A stretch of DNA of 64,000 nt from JAIOZK01 sp964468645 (GCA_964468645.1 CAYXUU010000027.1:1-64000); one strand, 5' to 3'. Positions 16,106 to 25,265 are shown, numbered from the stretch's first letter. A program made the numbers and translations. Notes: a model not told the origin generated them from the sequence alone.

Positions 16106-18082
16106 ATGATTAAAAGGAATTATAATCGGATTACGATCTTTTTATTTCTAGTTGCATTTCCCATAGCTGCTCATCCATTGAACGGACAGGAAAACAGTAA
16201 TTATCCATATCACGATAGTGTTTGTTCTCAATTAGATGATCATGACCGGTTTGTTTACCTTGTTGAATTATACAAAGAATATTACAAAACCGACAGGGAA
16301 TTGATTCTTTATTTTGCAAATAAAATAGAACCACTTGCATTGGCTTATGGTACCGAACCTCAGATTGCAGATGTATTCAAAATGATAGGTGCTGCGTATT
16401 ATAATATTGGTAAAGCACGGGAAACAAAGCATTACATTAACAAAGCCCTTGAGACATACAGAACATTGGGCGACACCATTTGGGAATTGACCATGTGGGT
16501 TTACCTTGGTGCGGCCGAGAATATGGCCGGTAATTACACCAAAGCCTTAGAATCATATATTAAAGCCTTTGAGCTTGAAAGTTACTACTTTGATTCGCTG
16601 GATATCCATACCCGGTCAACTACTGACTTCAATACTAGAGGCGATATCCTTAATGGTATCGGCAATGTTAACATAAGGCTTGGAAATTATGAGAAGTCAA
16701 GGGAATACTATTTGCTGGCAAGGGAAGTGTTTATGATGGTGAAGGATACCGTCGATATGGCCAATGTACATAATAACCTTGGTAATACTTTTTTGTGGCA
16801 GGGAGAATACGATAGGGCTATGGAGTATTATCTTGACGGACTTAAATATACAGGTGAACATGCATTTGACAAACAGCGGGCATTGTTATACAGTAATGTT
16901 GGCAATGTTTACTGGTATAAAGAAGATTATAAACAAGCCCTGACATGGATGTTAAGGCATATGGAGTTAAACAGGCAGTTAGGCGATGTTGCTGCATTAT
17001 CAAGCGCCTGTAATAATGTTGGTGGTTTGTACATTTACCTGGGTGATTATGACAGAGCAGAACCATTCCTCCTCGAAGGCCTTTCTCTTGCCAGAATGGC
17101 CAACCTCCGCATTAGTGTTCAACAAAACCTCCTTGCACTTTCCGATTTGGCGGCAGCCAGGAATGATGCATCTACAGCGCTGGATTATTATAAACAATAT
17201 GTTGCGGTTAAAGACAGTATTCTGAATGATAGAGTTACCTTGCAAATCACGGAAATGCAGACCAAATATGATACGGAAAGGATCACTAATGAATTGAAAT
17301 ATGAATCACTCAAGGTAAAGAACAGGGAAAGACTTATTTATTCAATAGTGTTAATCGCTTTCTTCATCATGATCGTGAGTGTCTTACTTTTTAACCGCTA
17401 CAAGCTCAAACAGCGGAACCAGAAGAACGAACTCGAAAAGCAGAACCTTGATATCGGGCAACGACTGCTTCGCTCCCAGGTCAATCCACACTTCATCTTC
17501 AATTCATTAAATTCAATCAAAGGATACATGTTGAGCAAGAAAGGGGAAAAAGCAAGTTTGTACATTGATAAATTTGCTGCTTTAATGCGCCTTATCCTGA
17601 TTAACAGCAGGGAATCATTTATCCCACTGTCTGATGATATAAAAACCCTTGAGCTTAACCTGGAACTTGAAAAACTCCGTTTCTCAGGAAAATTTGATTT
17701 CAGGATTAAAACTGATCCTGAAATTGATCCCGATCGAATATATATACCACCTATGCTTGCCCAGCCATACCTCGAAAACTCCATCCTGCACGGATTGGCG
17801 AATAAGAAAGGTAAAGGGAATATTACCATACTTTTCAAAATGAAAGAAGTAAAACTACGATGTACCATAGAAGATGATGGCATCGGACGGGAGGCAGCGC
17901 TGAAGTTTAGAACAAAGAGAAAAAAGAAATCCATTGGTATGCAACTAACCCATGAACGATTGGAACTCATGAAAAAGGAACTGGGATTGGATATCTCAGT
18001 AAAAATCACAGACCTGAAGGATAATGCAGGTCAGGCTACCGGCACCAGAGTTGAACTATTGATACCTTTCGAAGAGGAATGA
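16106..18082 (+). CDS. TPR-sensor LytS-type histidine kinase
   Basis: 658 residues from ATG 16106, which begins a good signal peptide (IFLFLVAFPIAAHPLNGQ); the longer ORF from 15965 adds 47 poorly conserved residues. The periplasmic part holds about seven tetratricopeptide repeats (roughly 75-390; NVHNNLGNTFLWQGEYDRAM is typical). One membrane helix (YSIVLIAFFIMIVSVLLF) leads to a coiled coil and a His_kinase domain of the LytS/YehU family with H462 in QVNPHFIFNSLNS and a HATPase (IEDDGIGR). It pairs with the LytTR regulator 74 bp downstream. The ligand is unknown; the TPR array may bind a protein partner. Confidence 0.88.
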   Translation: MIKRNYNRITIFLFLVAFPIAAHPLNGQENSNYPYHDSVCSQLDDHDRFVYLVELYKEYYKTDRELILYFANKIEPLALAYGTEPQIADVFKMIGAAYYNIGKARETKHYINKALETYRTLGDTIWELTMWVYLGAAENMAGNYTKALESYIKAFELESYYFDSLDIHTRSTTDFNTRGDILNGIGNVNIRLGNYEKSREYYLLAREVFMMVKDTVDMANVHNNLGNTFLWQGEYDRAMEYYLDGLKYTGEHAFDKQRALLYSNVGNVYWYKEDYKQALTWMLRHMELNRQLGDVAALSSACNNVGGLYIYLGDYDRAEPFLLEGLSLARMANLRISVQQNLLALSDLAAARNDASTALDYYKQYVAVKDSILNDRVTLQITEMQTKYDTERITNELKYESLKVKNRERLIYSIVLIAFFIMIVSVLLFNRYKLKQRNQKNELEKQNLDIGQRLLRSQVNPHFIFNSLNSIKGYMLSKKGEKASLYIDKFAALMRLILINSRESFIPLSDDIKTLELNLELEKLRFSGKFDFRIKTDPEIDPDRIYIPPMLAQPYLENSILHGLANKKGKGNITILFKMKEVKLRCTIEDDGIGREAALKFRTKRKKKSIGMQLTHERLELMKKELGLDISVKITDLKDNAGQATGTRVELLIPFEEE

Positions 18083-18156
18083 TCAGTTTTATATAAACCC
18101 GGGCCTGAGTAACTGCATTTAAATATTTGTTATCTTTATAACATAATCCTCTATCA

Positions 18157-18891
18157 ATGATACGTACCCTGATAATTGATGATGAAGAACAAAGTCGTAT
18201 TGCACTTTCAAAATATCTTGAGTCATATTGCAAGAATATAGAATTAGTCGGACAGGCCTTTAATGTATCTGACGGTATTGATAAAATTCATGTTCATAAA
18301 CCCAACCTGGTATTTCTTGATATAGAGATGCCGGATGGCACAGGCTTCGACCTGCTTGAGAAAATTGAAAATATCGATTTCAATATCATATTTGTAACAG
18401 CATTTGATAATTATGCTGTTGATGCTTTCCGGTTCAGCGCCCTTGATTACCTGCTGAAACCTGTTGATCCGGAATTGCTTATAAAAGCTGTTGCCAAGGC
18501 CGGTGAAAATAAGCAAGCCCGCTTCCTGCCAAGGCAACTTAACCTGTTAAAAGAGGGGAAAAATGGTTTCGATAAAATTGCCCTCCCTGTTTTCGACGGA
18601 ATACTATTTGTGAATATCAAGGATATCATCCGTTGTCAGTCAGATAGGAACTATTCGGTCTTTCACCTGAAAAACGGCGACAAGATCATGGTTGCCCGAA
18701 CGCTAAAGGAATATGAGGAACTGTTGACTTCGATGCGTTTCTTCCGGATACACCATTCACATCTAATTAATATGGCTTATGTAAAAAAATACATCAGGGG
18801 TGAGGGAGGATCTGTGTTGATGGATGACGGCCATGAGGTAGAAGTAGCCCGCCGCAGAAAAGAAGGGTTTTTAGAAGCGCTGTTTGAATGA
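18157..18891 (+). CDS. LytTR-family response regulator
   Basis: 244 residues. Receiver domain at 1-120: acidic pocket IDDEEQ, phospho-acceptor D55 in LVFLDIEMP, Lys in LKPVDPE. The LytTR DNA-binding domain at 145-244 has the usual VNIKDIIRCQSDRNYSVFHL start and FFRIHHSHLINMAYVKKY end. It should be phosphorylated by the TPR-LytS kinase encoded just upstream and bind direct repeats in target promoters. A near-consensus TATCTTTA lies just upstream, so it may also have its own promoter. Confidence 0.9.
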   Translation: MIRTLIIDDEEQSRIALSKYLESYCKNIELVGQAFNVSDGIDKIHVHKPNLVFLDIEMPDGTGFDLLEKIENIDFNIIFVTAFDNYAVDAFRFSALDYLLKPVDPELLIKAVAKAGENKQARFLPRQLNLLKEGKNGFDKIALPVFDGILFVNIKDIIRCQSDRNYSVFHLKNGDKIMVARTLKEYEELLTSMRFFRIHHSHLINMAYVKKYIRGEGGSVLMDDGHEVEVARRRKEGFLEALFE

Positions 18892-18900
18892 AACTTGTTT

Positions 18901-18942
18901 GGTTCTGAGTTCTGAGTTCCAAGTTCTGAGTTCTGAGTTCTG
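18901..18942 (+). repeat. Period-7 array (GTTCTGA type)
   Basis: Six units of TTCTGAG with slight decay directly after the LytTR gene. About 50 bp on, 18994-19014 holds three more period-7 units of another sequence (GTCAATC, GTCCATC, GTCAATA). Confidence 0.75.
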
Positions 18943-19033
18943 CCCTTCGACTCCACTGGATAACATTCATTTTAAGTTGAATTTCGAGGTTTTGTCAATC
19001 GTCCATCGTCAATATATAATCTCTATCTTCCAA

Positions 19034-19138
19034 CTTCCGTCTTCCGTCTTCCGTCTTCCGTCTTCTGTCTTCCGTCTTCTGTCTTCTGTCTTCCGTCTTC
19101 TGTCTTCTGTCTTCCGTCTTCCGTCTTCCGTCTTCCGT
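19034..19138 (+). repeat. 15-unit heptamer array CTTCCGT/CTTCTGT upstream of MATE gene
   Basis: Fifteen uninterrupted 7-bp units that differ only at one position: C or T in the order CCCCTCTTCTTCCCC. The plus strand is almost pure pyrimidine except for the G. The array ends 16 bp before TATCTTCG (19155-19162), the likely degenerate -7 box of the MATE gene, so the -33 region would fall inside it. An ORF through the array (18884-19180) encodes only the repeat and is not a gene. Confidence 0.9.
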
Positions 19139-19176
19139 CTTCCCCCTATTTTCCTATCTTCGCAAAAAATCCAGAA

Positions 19177-20475
19177 TTGAACAAAGAGATACTCAGATTA
19201 GCTGTTCCCAACATCATCAGTAACCTCACCGTTCCTATCCTGGGCATGGTGGATCTTGCTTTGCTGGGTCATCTTGAATCTGAAATTTATATCGGGGCCA
19301 TTGCCCTTGGAGGAATGATCTTCAATATAATTTACTGGGGGTTTGGATTTCTGAGGATGGGAACCAGTGGATTTACAGCCCAGGCTTTTGGCAGGCAGGA
19401 TAATCGTGAAGTAATATTGGTGCTTGGAAGATCTGTATTTGTTGCATTGATCGGTGGGATCCTTATTCTTATCCTGCAATATCCCATTGCTATATTGAGT
19501 TTCTGGATCATGGATGGAAGCCAGGAGGTGGAGTTACTTGCCAGGGAATATTTCTTTATACGTGTATTCGCGGCACCTGCTACCATTTCACTTTATGCCT
19601 TCACCGGATGGTTCCTTGGCATGCAGAATGCAAAATATCCAATGATCATCGCCATTGTTGTGAATATCCTGAACCTGGGATTCAACTTTTACTTCATCTA
19701 TGGACTTGGTATGAAACATGAAGGTGTGGCCCTGGGAACGGTGCTAGCTCAGTATTCAGGCCTTCTTATTGCCCTCATACTCTTTGTGAAAAAATATAGG
19801 AAATACCTTAAATATTTTCAATATAAAGCCATGATGAAGATAAAGGCCATGAAGCAATATTTCCTGGTCAATGCCGATATCCTGATACGGACTTTATTAT
19901 TGCTGTTTGCATTCTCTTTTTTCACCAACCAGTCTGCCAGGATCAGTAACGAAGTTCTTGCTATTAATACCATATTATTACAGTACCTCTTTATTTTCTC
20001 TTATTTTATCGATGGATTTGCAAATGCTTCAGAATCCCTTGTCGGTAAATATCTTGGTGCAGGCTCAAAGCCCGAATTAAAAAAAGTGATAAAGAGGATC
20101 TTTATCTGGGGTGTTTATATCTGTATCCCATTTACCCTGGTTTACCTGTTTGCAGGAAAGAATTTATTATACCTCTTAACCAACCAAGCAGATATCGTAG
20201 CAGATGCATCCGCTTATCTCTTCTGGATTGCCATGGTGCCATTCTTAACCTTTGCAGCCTTTATCTGGGATGGTATTTACATTGGGGCTACAGCAACACC
20301 AGCTATGAGAAATGCTATGCTTATTTCTACCATTGTTATCTTTCTTCCGGCATACTACCTGCTCATTAATCCACTCGGGAACCATGGACTCTGGCTTGCC
20401 ATGATGCTTTTTATGGCAAGTCGTGGTATCATCTTAAGCCTGTTTTATAAAATATCTATCCTCGATAAAATTTAG
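19177..20475 (+). CDS. MATE family efflux transporter, DinF type
   Basis: 432 residues, 12 hydrophobic segments. The N-terminus (KEILRLAVPNIISNLTVPIL, then GMVDLALLGHL) is characteristic of DinF-like MATE proteins, antiporters that expel cationic drugs or toxic metabolites. The start is TTG at 19177; the conserved N-terminus begins right there, and the next ATG (residue 23) would remove most of the first helix. The promoter region borders the heptamer array. No regulator is adjacent. Confidence 0.85.
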   Translation: MNKEILRLAVPNIISNLTVPILGMVDLALLGHLESEIYIGAIALGGMIFNIIYWGFGFLRMGTSGFTAQAFGRQDNREVILVLGRSVFVALIGGILILILQYPIAILSFWIMDGSQEVELLAREYFFIRVFAAPATISLYAFTGWFLGMQNAKYPMIIAIVVNILNLGFNFYFIYGLGMKHEGVALGTVLAQYSGLLIALILFVKKYRKYLKYFQYKAMMKIKAMKQYFLVNADILIRTLLLLFAFSFFTNQSARISNEVLAINTILLQYLFIFSYFIDGFANASESLVGKYLGAGSKPELKKVIKRIFIWGVYICIPFTLVYLFAGKNLLYLLTNQADIVADASAYLFWIAMVPFLTFAAFIWDGIYIGATATPAMRNAMLISTIVIFLPAYYLLINPLGNHGLWLAMMLFMASRGIILSLFYKISILDKI

Positions 20476-20564
20476 AACATTTCTATATAAGATCATACTT
20501 AGTTGATTTATTGCTATTTATAATATCATAAGGTAGCTTGCAATAACTATTATTTATATTTTAT

Positions 20565-20589
20565 TAGTACTATGTCTTGCATAGTACTA
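20565..20589. promoter_or_regulatory. Perfect palindromic operator of the PadR-PspC operon
   Basis: TAGTACTATG (20565-20574), 5-bp spacer TCTTG, CATAGTACTA (20580-20589): perfect 10-bp arms. The spacer contains the TTG at 20577-20579, which is the -33 element of the promoter below. The layout fits autorepression by PadR; direct binding is inferred. Confidence 0.72.
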
Positions 20590-20607
20590 TTTAATGTTAT
20601 ATATTTG
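20577..20607 (+). promoter_or_regulatory. Promoter of padR-pspC operon, apparently leaderless
   Basis: TTG (20577-20579), 20 bp, TATATTTG (20600-20607, full match to TAnnTTTG). The ATG at 20612 is only 4 bp further, so transcription should start at or next to the A of the start codon. Confidence 0.7.
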
Positions 20608-20611
20608 CTGC

Positions 20612-20953
20612 ATGAATACAGAAAAACAAATAGCACAAATGCGAAAAGGAGTATTGGAACTCTGCATCCTTTCCATTATTTCAAAGAAGGATGTATATGC
20701 ATCAGATATTATTGGCCAATTAAAAGATGCAAAGCTGATCGTTGTAGAAGGAACCCTTTATCCCCTTCTAACACGATTAAAGAACGACGGACTCACAACC
20801 TATAACTGGGTAGAATCAAAATCAGGACCGCCAAGAAAATATTACCAGATAACGGAAATTGGTAAAAAAGTTCTTAAAGAGCTAAACTCTAGCTGGCAGG
20901 AGCTTGAATCATCAGTAGATAATATTATTAATGTAAACGAAAAGAAACAATAA
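20612..20953 (+). CDS. PadR family transcriptional regulator
   Basis: 113 residues. The winged helix is typical of PadR-s1: MRKGVLELCILSIIS, DVYASDIIGQLKD, VVEGTLYPLLTRLKNDGL, then SGPPRKYYQITEIGKK. The start is taken at ATG 20612, 4 bp after the -7 box; a longer reading from 20594 would begin upstream of the promoter's end. It is followed 11 bp later by a PspC protein, a pairing found throughout Bacteroidota and linked to envelope stress. The palindrome over the promoter is its likely binding site. Confidence 0.9.
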   Translation: MNTEKQIAQMRKGVLELCILSIISKKDVYASDIIGQLKDAKLIVVEGTLYPLLTRLKNDGLTTYNWVESKSGPPRKYYQITEIGKKVLKELNSSWQELESSVDNIINVNEKKQ

Positions 20954-20964
20954 ACCAAAATATA

Positions 20965-22671
20965 ATGAAAAAGACATTCACAATTAATATCAGCGGAATT
21001 ATATTTCATATTGACGAAGATGCCTTTAACAAGCTGAATGCATACATGGACAGTATCAAGAAGCATTTTCAACACATGGAAGGTAAGGATGAGATCTTCA
21101 ATGATATCGAAAGCAGGATTGCAGAAATCCTCCAGGAAAAGTTAAATGAACAAAAACAGGTGATCACTATCGATGATATCAAGGAAGTAATTACAACTAT
21201 GGGGCAGCCCAGTCAGTTTTCAGAGGAAGATGAAGCTCCTCAGGAAGAAGCACAAACAACATACCACACCAGGGCATACAAAAGGTTATACCGTGATATT
21301 GATAACAGATGGATAGGAGGTGTTTGCAGCGGTATTGGTGCATACTTCAGAATTGATCCCATCTGGATAAGAATATTGTTCTTTATCAGTATCTGGATTG
21401 GTGGCGCTGGTTTAATAATATACCTTATCCTCTGGATTGTTCTTCCGGAAGCAAGAACCACAGCTGAAAAGCTGGAAATGCGTGGTGAGAAAGTAAATAT
21501 CTCCAATATCGAAAAATCGATCAATGAAGAGGTTGAACATCTGAAAAACAAACTGAACGACCTGAAAAACCAGGCTAAAGGAACCTATAAAAAAAAAAGT
21601 GAGACTGGCAGGACTGTTTTCGATGAAATTCTGAAAGTTTTTGTCAGCATCCTGATCATTGCCGGTAAAGTCCTGGTAGTATTGATTGGGATTATACTTA
21701 CAGTCGCAGGTATAGGTCTGATTATTGCCTTCCTGTCGGCTATTTTTGGATGGGGGGGATCAATCATCATGACTGATCATGAAGTAATACCATACTCCCT
21801 GCCGGATTTCTTCCATATATTCCTGGGCACTGGATTCAACTTTACCCTGTTTAAACTGGCTCTTATTCTGTTTATTGGTATTCCTGTGGTTATGTTATTT
21901 TATAATGGTGTTCGTTTGATCTTCGGACTCGACAGAATCAAATATATTGGTATTACCGCTTTCAATCTATGGATTATCGGATTGATCATGGTCTTCTACT
22001 TCTCATTTAAAATCGCAAGGCATTACAAATACGAAGATGCCCTGGTTAAAGATATTCCTATAGAACAACCCCTTACTGATACGATATTCCTGGAAATGGA
22101 CAAAAGCTTCCTCGATGAGCACAGATTTGACTATGATTATTTTTACTGGGATGAAATAGGGCTTTTAATCTTTGAAGAAGGAGAATTTTATTGCACCCCT
22201 AAACTGGAGATTCGGGAGAGTAATACAGATCAGCTAGAAATGACTTTCTATTCCAAGGCAAGGGGAAAAACAAGATCGCTGGCCAGTCAACGTGTTGAGA
22301 ACATTCAGTATGAATTTAATCAAACTGATTCCTCCTTTGTGTTTAATCCCTATTTTGAATTCTCAGACAATGACAGCTGGCATGGAGAACAGCTTGAGAT
22401 TGTATTAAACGTACCGAAAGGAAAATATGTTCAATTCGATAAAAACATATGGAGAATAATGAATGATTATACCTATTATAAATTCAGGGGACGGGAACAT
22501 AGAAGTTCCAGAACAGGTGATAAAATAATACAAATAAGCAATACTGAAATTACCCCAGAAGTTGTTGAACCTGAGATAGTAACCAATTCATGGAATACAA
22601 GGAAGAGATGGAAAAGCCACAGTGGCAGACTGATAAATATATTGGTCTTACCATGGACTTATTGTAACTAA
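20965..22671 (+). CDS. PspC-domain envelope-stress membrane protein
   Basis: 568 residues. Residues 1-90 form a conserved N-terminal domain (MKKTFTINISGIIFHIDEDA) found in PadR-linked PspC proteins. Residues 107-165 are a PspC domain with the RWIGGVCSGIGAYF motif and a membrane helix. A coiled coil (180-205), then four further membrane segments (about 225-360) and an extracytoplasmic C-terminal domain follow. The end (KRWKSHSGRLINILVLPWTYCN) looks out of register: in another frame the same DNA (22590-22667) reads MEYKEEMEKPQWQTDKYIG, so a frameshift near the 3' end is possible. Confidence 0.82.
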   Translation: MKKTFTINISGIIFHIDEDAFNKLNAYMDSIKKHFQHMEGKDEIFNDIESRIAEILQEKLNEQKQVITIDDIKEVITTMGQPSQFSEEDEAPQEEAQTTYHTRAYKRLYRDIDNRWIGGVCSGIGAYFRIDPIWIRILFFISIWIGGAGLIIYLILWIVLPEARTTAEKLEMRGEKVNISNIEKSINEEVEHLKNKLNDLKNQAKGTYKKKSETGRTVFDEILKVFVSILIIAGKVLVVLIGIILTVAGIGLIIAFLSAIFGWGGSIIMTDHEVIPYSLPDFFHIFLGTGFNFTLFKLALILFIGIPVVMLFYNGVRLIFGLDRIKYIGITAFNLWIIGLIMVFYFSFKIARHYKYEDALVKDIPIEQPLTDTIFLEMDKSFLDEHRFDYDYFYWDEIGLLIFEEGEFYCTPKLEIRESNTDQLEMTFYSKARGKTRSLASQRVENIQYEFNQTDSSFVFNPYFEFSDNDSWHGEQLEIVLNVPKGKYVQFDKNIWRIMNDYTYYKFRGREHRSSRTGDKIIQISNTEITPEVVEPEIVTNSWNTRKRWKSHSGRLINILVLPWTYCN

Positions 22672-22708
22672 ATATGCCTTATGGCCGTCATTCTTTAAAG
22701 AAGCTCTT

Positions 22709-23617
22709 ATGCTGATAAAGAATAAACCACATTATTTATTCTCCTGCAGAATACCACAAACAACAGCCGGGAGGATCATTAATTTTCCTTTAATAAGAAT
22801 AATAATTGCTGTGGCATTTATTTTCCCCTCGGTATTACTTCATAACCTGTTGTTTGATTTTGCATTTCCTTCTATAATAGAAGAACCGTGGTTTGTTTAC
22901 ATACGATATGCTGAGGTACTGGTAAACCTTGCTTTACTGATATTTCTTTATCATCTCTACACCAGGTATATCGAGAAAAGAAAAGCCCTTGAGTTTAATT
23001 GCAATAAGGGTTGGTTTGAATACCTTACCGGATTACTGGTAGGTGCGGGTATGGTAGCTGTAGTTGTAGGCTTAATGGCCATCCTGGGATATTACAGAAT
23101 AGAGGATATCAATTCTCCTGTTGTCCTGGTTAACAAGCTATTCCGCTATGGCATGGGAACTTTCATTGAGGAATTATTATTCACTCTTATTCTTTTTAAA
23201 TTAATCGAAGAGTTTGCCGGAAGTGTTATAGCAATTGCATTTGTTTCATTAGGATTTGGTTTAGCACATATAGGTAATGATAATGCCACTGTGTTGAGTG
23301 CACTTTTGATATGCCTGGCGCATATCACAATTCTGGCTCCATTTATGCTAACACGGAGAATATGGTTCCCCTGGGCCATTCATCTGGGGTGGAACTATGC
23401 CCAGGCAGCAATATTCGGAATGGCCAACTCAGGATTTGACCAGGGAGGAATTATCACTCCCGTAATAACCGGACCTGAATGGCTGACAGGTGGTGCATTT
23501 GGAATCGAAGCATCATATGCAGCATTAGCCATCAACCTTATTGTAGGCCTGGTGTTTCTCAGGGCGGTAATCCGCCGGAAACAATATGTACAACCTTTAT
23601 GGAAAAGAAAACTTTAA
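22709..23617 (+). CDS. CPBP-family intramembrane protease (Abi domain)
   Basis: 302 residues with about eight hydrophobic segments. The three motifs of the family are present: E154-E155 (TFIEELLF), H187 (FGLAHIGND) and H225/N229 (IHLGWNYAQ). The Arg normally found four residues after the Glu pair is missing. The family includes Rce1-like CAAX proteases and putative bacteriocin-immunity proteins. It follows pspC by 37 bp and may share its transcript. An open frame continues 5' of the ATG (VTKYALWPSFFKEAL), so the true N-terminus may be longer if the region contains a frameshift. It ends 6 bp from the convergent gene. Confidence 0.75.
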   Translation: MLIKNKPHYLFSCRIPQTTAGRIINFPLIRIIIAVAFIFPSVLLHNLLFDFAFPSIIEEPWFVYIRYAEVLVNLALLIFLYHLYTRYIEKRKALEFNCNKGWFEYLTGLLVGAGMVAVVVGLMAILGYYRIEDINSPVVLVNKLFRYGMGTFIEELLFTLILFKLIEEFAGSVIAIAFVSLGFGLAHIGNDNATVLSALLICLAHITILAPFMLTRRIWFPWAIHLGWNYAQAAIFGMANSGFDQGGIITPVITGPEWLTGGAFGIEASYAALAINLIVGLVFLRAVIRRKQYVQPLWKRKL

Positions 23618-23623
23618 AATAGA

Positions 23624-24340
23624 TCAATCATTCTTATCAACCGCCTCCGGTTCACCCAGTATATAACCCTCTTTTTCCCAGGCTTCCCGCATAACTGGAT
23701 TTTGTCTCAGGTATTCATCAACCACTTCTTTGGGTACCCCGTTCCACGGACAGGAAAAGTTGACACATTTACTACATACGTAAACATTCAAACAATAATT
23801 GAAAGTTATCATCGACAGAACAAGAGCTGTTTCAACAGCTATAAACGTAATCAGTGTAAAGAAACTATATGTTGCTGGATTATCAGCGATAATATATATA
23901 CCATAACCCATCATCCCGATTGGAAATCCTATCATGACCACATAATAGCAGTACATCACATAATGTTCCCATTTTCTCATTGGCCGAGGTGAGTATTTAT
24001 ATGTTTTTGGCACACCTGAACCACCAAGGCATTGTAATATTTTCCCTTCCTTTGCATAGAACGGACAATGGCGGCAAAGAATACCAAATTCAATCACGGG
24101 AAATAAAATCATAAAAAAGATACCATAACCTATCAGGTACCACCAGGTGCCGGTAAGATATCCCATCAATACAAGGCCGAAGAATGCAGTAAGAATTGCT
24201 GGCATGAAAAGCACCAAAAATGCCTTTTGCATGCGGGGATTAATTTTACAATAGAGAAGATTATGATCTTTACAGATTTCGCAATCTGCATTTTCATCCC
24301 ATGTACAAATGTCATGGGGATTTACTTTTTTATTATTCAT
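23624..24340 (-). CDS. Cys-rich four-helix membrane protein of unknown function
   Basis: 238 residues from ATG 24340; an ORF from 24391 would run through a -7 box (TATATTTG, 24370-24377, minus strand), so the shorter start is preferred. About four membrane helices (41-62, 67-87, 130-152, 158-182). Twelve cysteines, several in CxxC-like clusters: C20-E-I-C23, C89-R-H-C92-PFYA, and C189-S-K-C192-VNFSC197. These could bind Fe-S or zinc at the membrane face, as in electron-transfer proteins, but no family was recognised. It is convergent with the CPBP gene and has no operon partner. Confidence 0.6.
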   Translation of the reverse strand: MNNKKVNPHDICTWDENADCEICKDHNLLYCKINPRMQKAFLVLFMPAILTAFFGLVLMGYLTGTWWYLIGYGIFFMILFPVIEFGILCRHCPFYAKEGKILQCLGGSGVPKTYKYSPRPMRKWEHYVMYCYYVVMIGFPIGMMGYGIYIIADNPATYSFFTLITFIAVETALVLSMITFNYCLNVYVCSKCVNFSCPWNGVPKEVVDEYLRQNPVMREAWEKEGYILGEPEAVDKND

Positions 24341-24396
24341 TGTTAATTTGGTTTGGTTGGTTAATGCATCAAATATAAATAATAAATTCAATCCAC

Positions 24397-25179
24397 CTAA
24401 TAATCATTACAAAAAGTGTATAAACCTGAAACGGCATCAATATCACGTGAAAAATGGCAGGTGGATTCCCGAAGGTGTTCGAAATATTTCCCACTGATTC
24501 CTTTCACAACGCTACTGGTAGCTAGCCATACCGGTGTTTCAGCCCCCTGGTCAGATGACTCGTGCCCGCCATACCCGAGGTTATTGCTGAGTTTTGAATT
24601 TACATCACCCGGGTGGGCAGCATTAACGGTAATACCAAATTGCTTAAGCTTATCAGCAAATGAAACCGTCAGCATACGATCGGCCTGTTTTGATTGCCTG
24701 TAGGCCGTATCATTATTATAATGCCGGTACTTGAACTCAGGGTCTTTCATGTCCAGTCCGCCGGCCCAGTAACTGGCTACATTAATAATCCTGGGATCTT
24801 CCTTATTCTTCATATATTCACTCATGTACTGCATCATCCAGAAATAACCGAGTACATTGGTCGCCCATTGCTTTTCAATACCTTCAGGAGTTTCTTCCCG
24901 TCTCCTGGGTGTTGTTCCTGCATTATTGATCAGCACGTGCAATTCACCAGTCCATCTCCCTGCCAGGTCTTTAATTGATTGCTTTCGGGACAGATCAACC
25001 ACCTCGTAAAACACGTCCTGATTGGCTGTTGCATTTTTAACATCTTCAACAGCCGAAACCAGGTTTTTTTCATTCCTGCCTATCATAATCACTTTGTAAT
25101 CGGGATTCATGGCAATATTTCTGGCTATCCCTTTACCGATGGCCCCATAGGCACCTGTAACAATTGCTATCCGTTTCAT
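24397..25179 (-). CDS. Short-chain dehydrogenase/reductase
   Basis: 260 residues with a Rossmann fold: TGAYGAIG nucleotide-binding loop (8-15), NNAG (85-88), and catalytic S136, Y160 and K164 (YRQSK). Arg36 in IGRNEKNL favours NADP(H). The sequence around residues 88-95 (GTTPRRREETPEG) resembles the retinol dehydrogenase/WWOX-like branch of the family, but substrate cannot be assigned. It is separated by 56 bp from the gene below and is divergent from the E1 dehydrogenase gene. Confidence 0.85.
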   Translation of the reverse strand: MKRIAIVTGAYGAIGKGIARNIAMNPDYKVIMIGRNEKNLVSAVEDVKNATANQDVFYEVVDLSRKQSIKDLAGRWTGELHVLINNAGTTPRRREETPEGIEKQWATNVLGYFWMMQYMSEYMKNKEDPRIINVASYWAGGLDMKDPEFKYRHYNNDTAYRQSKQADRMLTVSFADKLKQFGITVNAAHPGDVNSKLSNNLGYGGHESSDQGAETPVWLATSSVVKGISGKYFEHLRESTCHFSRDIDAVSGLYTFCNDY

Positions 25180-25265
25180 ATCATTAACTGATTTAAAATT
25201 GATTATAAAATTAAGTAATTTAGAACAATTATAATTAAATTTGCTTGCATCTTATAAGCATTAAT

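Noticed and set aside
17398..18009. 203-codon minus-strand ORF
   Set aside because: Shadow of the LytS kinase catalytic domain; low-complexity Ser/Arg composition.
18901..19138. CRISPR array
   Set aside because: Units are 7 bp without spacers; no cas genes are present in the window.
18884..19180. 98-codon ORF with SSVFRLP repeats
   Set aside because: It only translates the period-7 DNA array; 7-bp units give a 7-residue repeat automatically. No homology or proper start.
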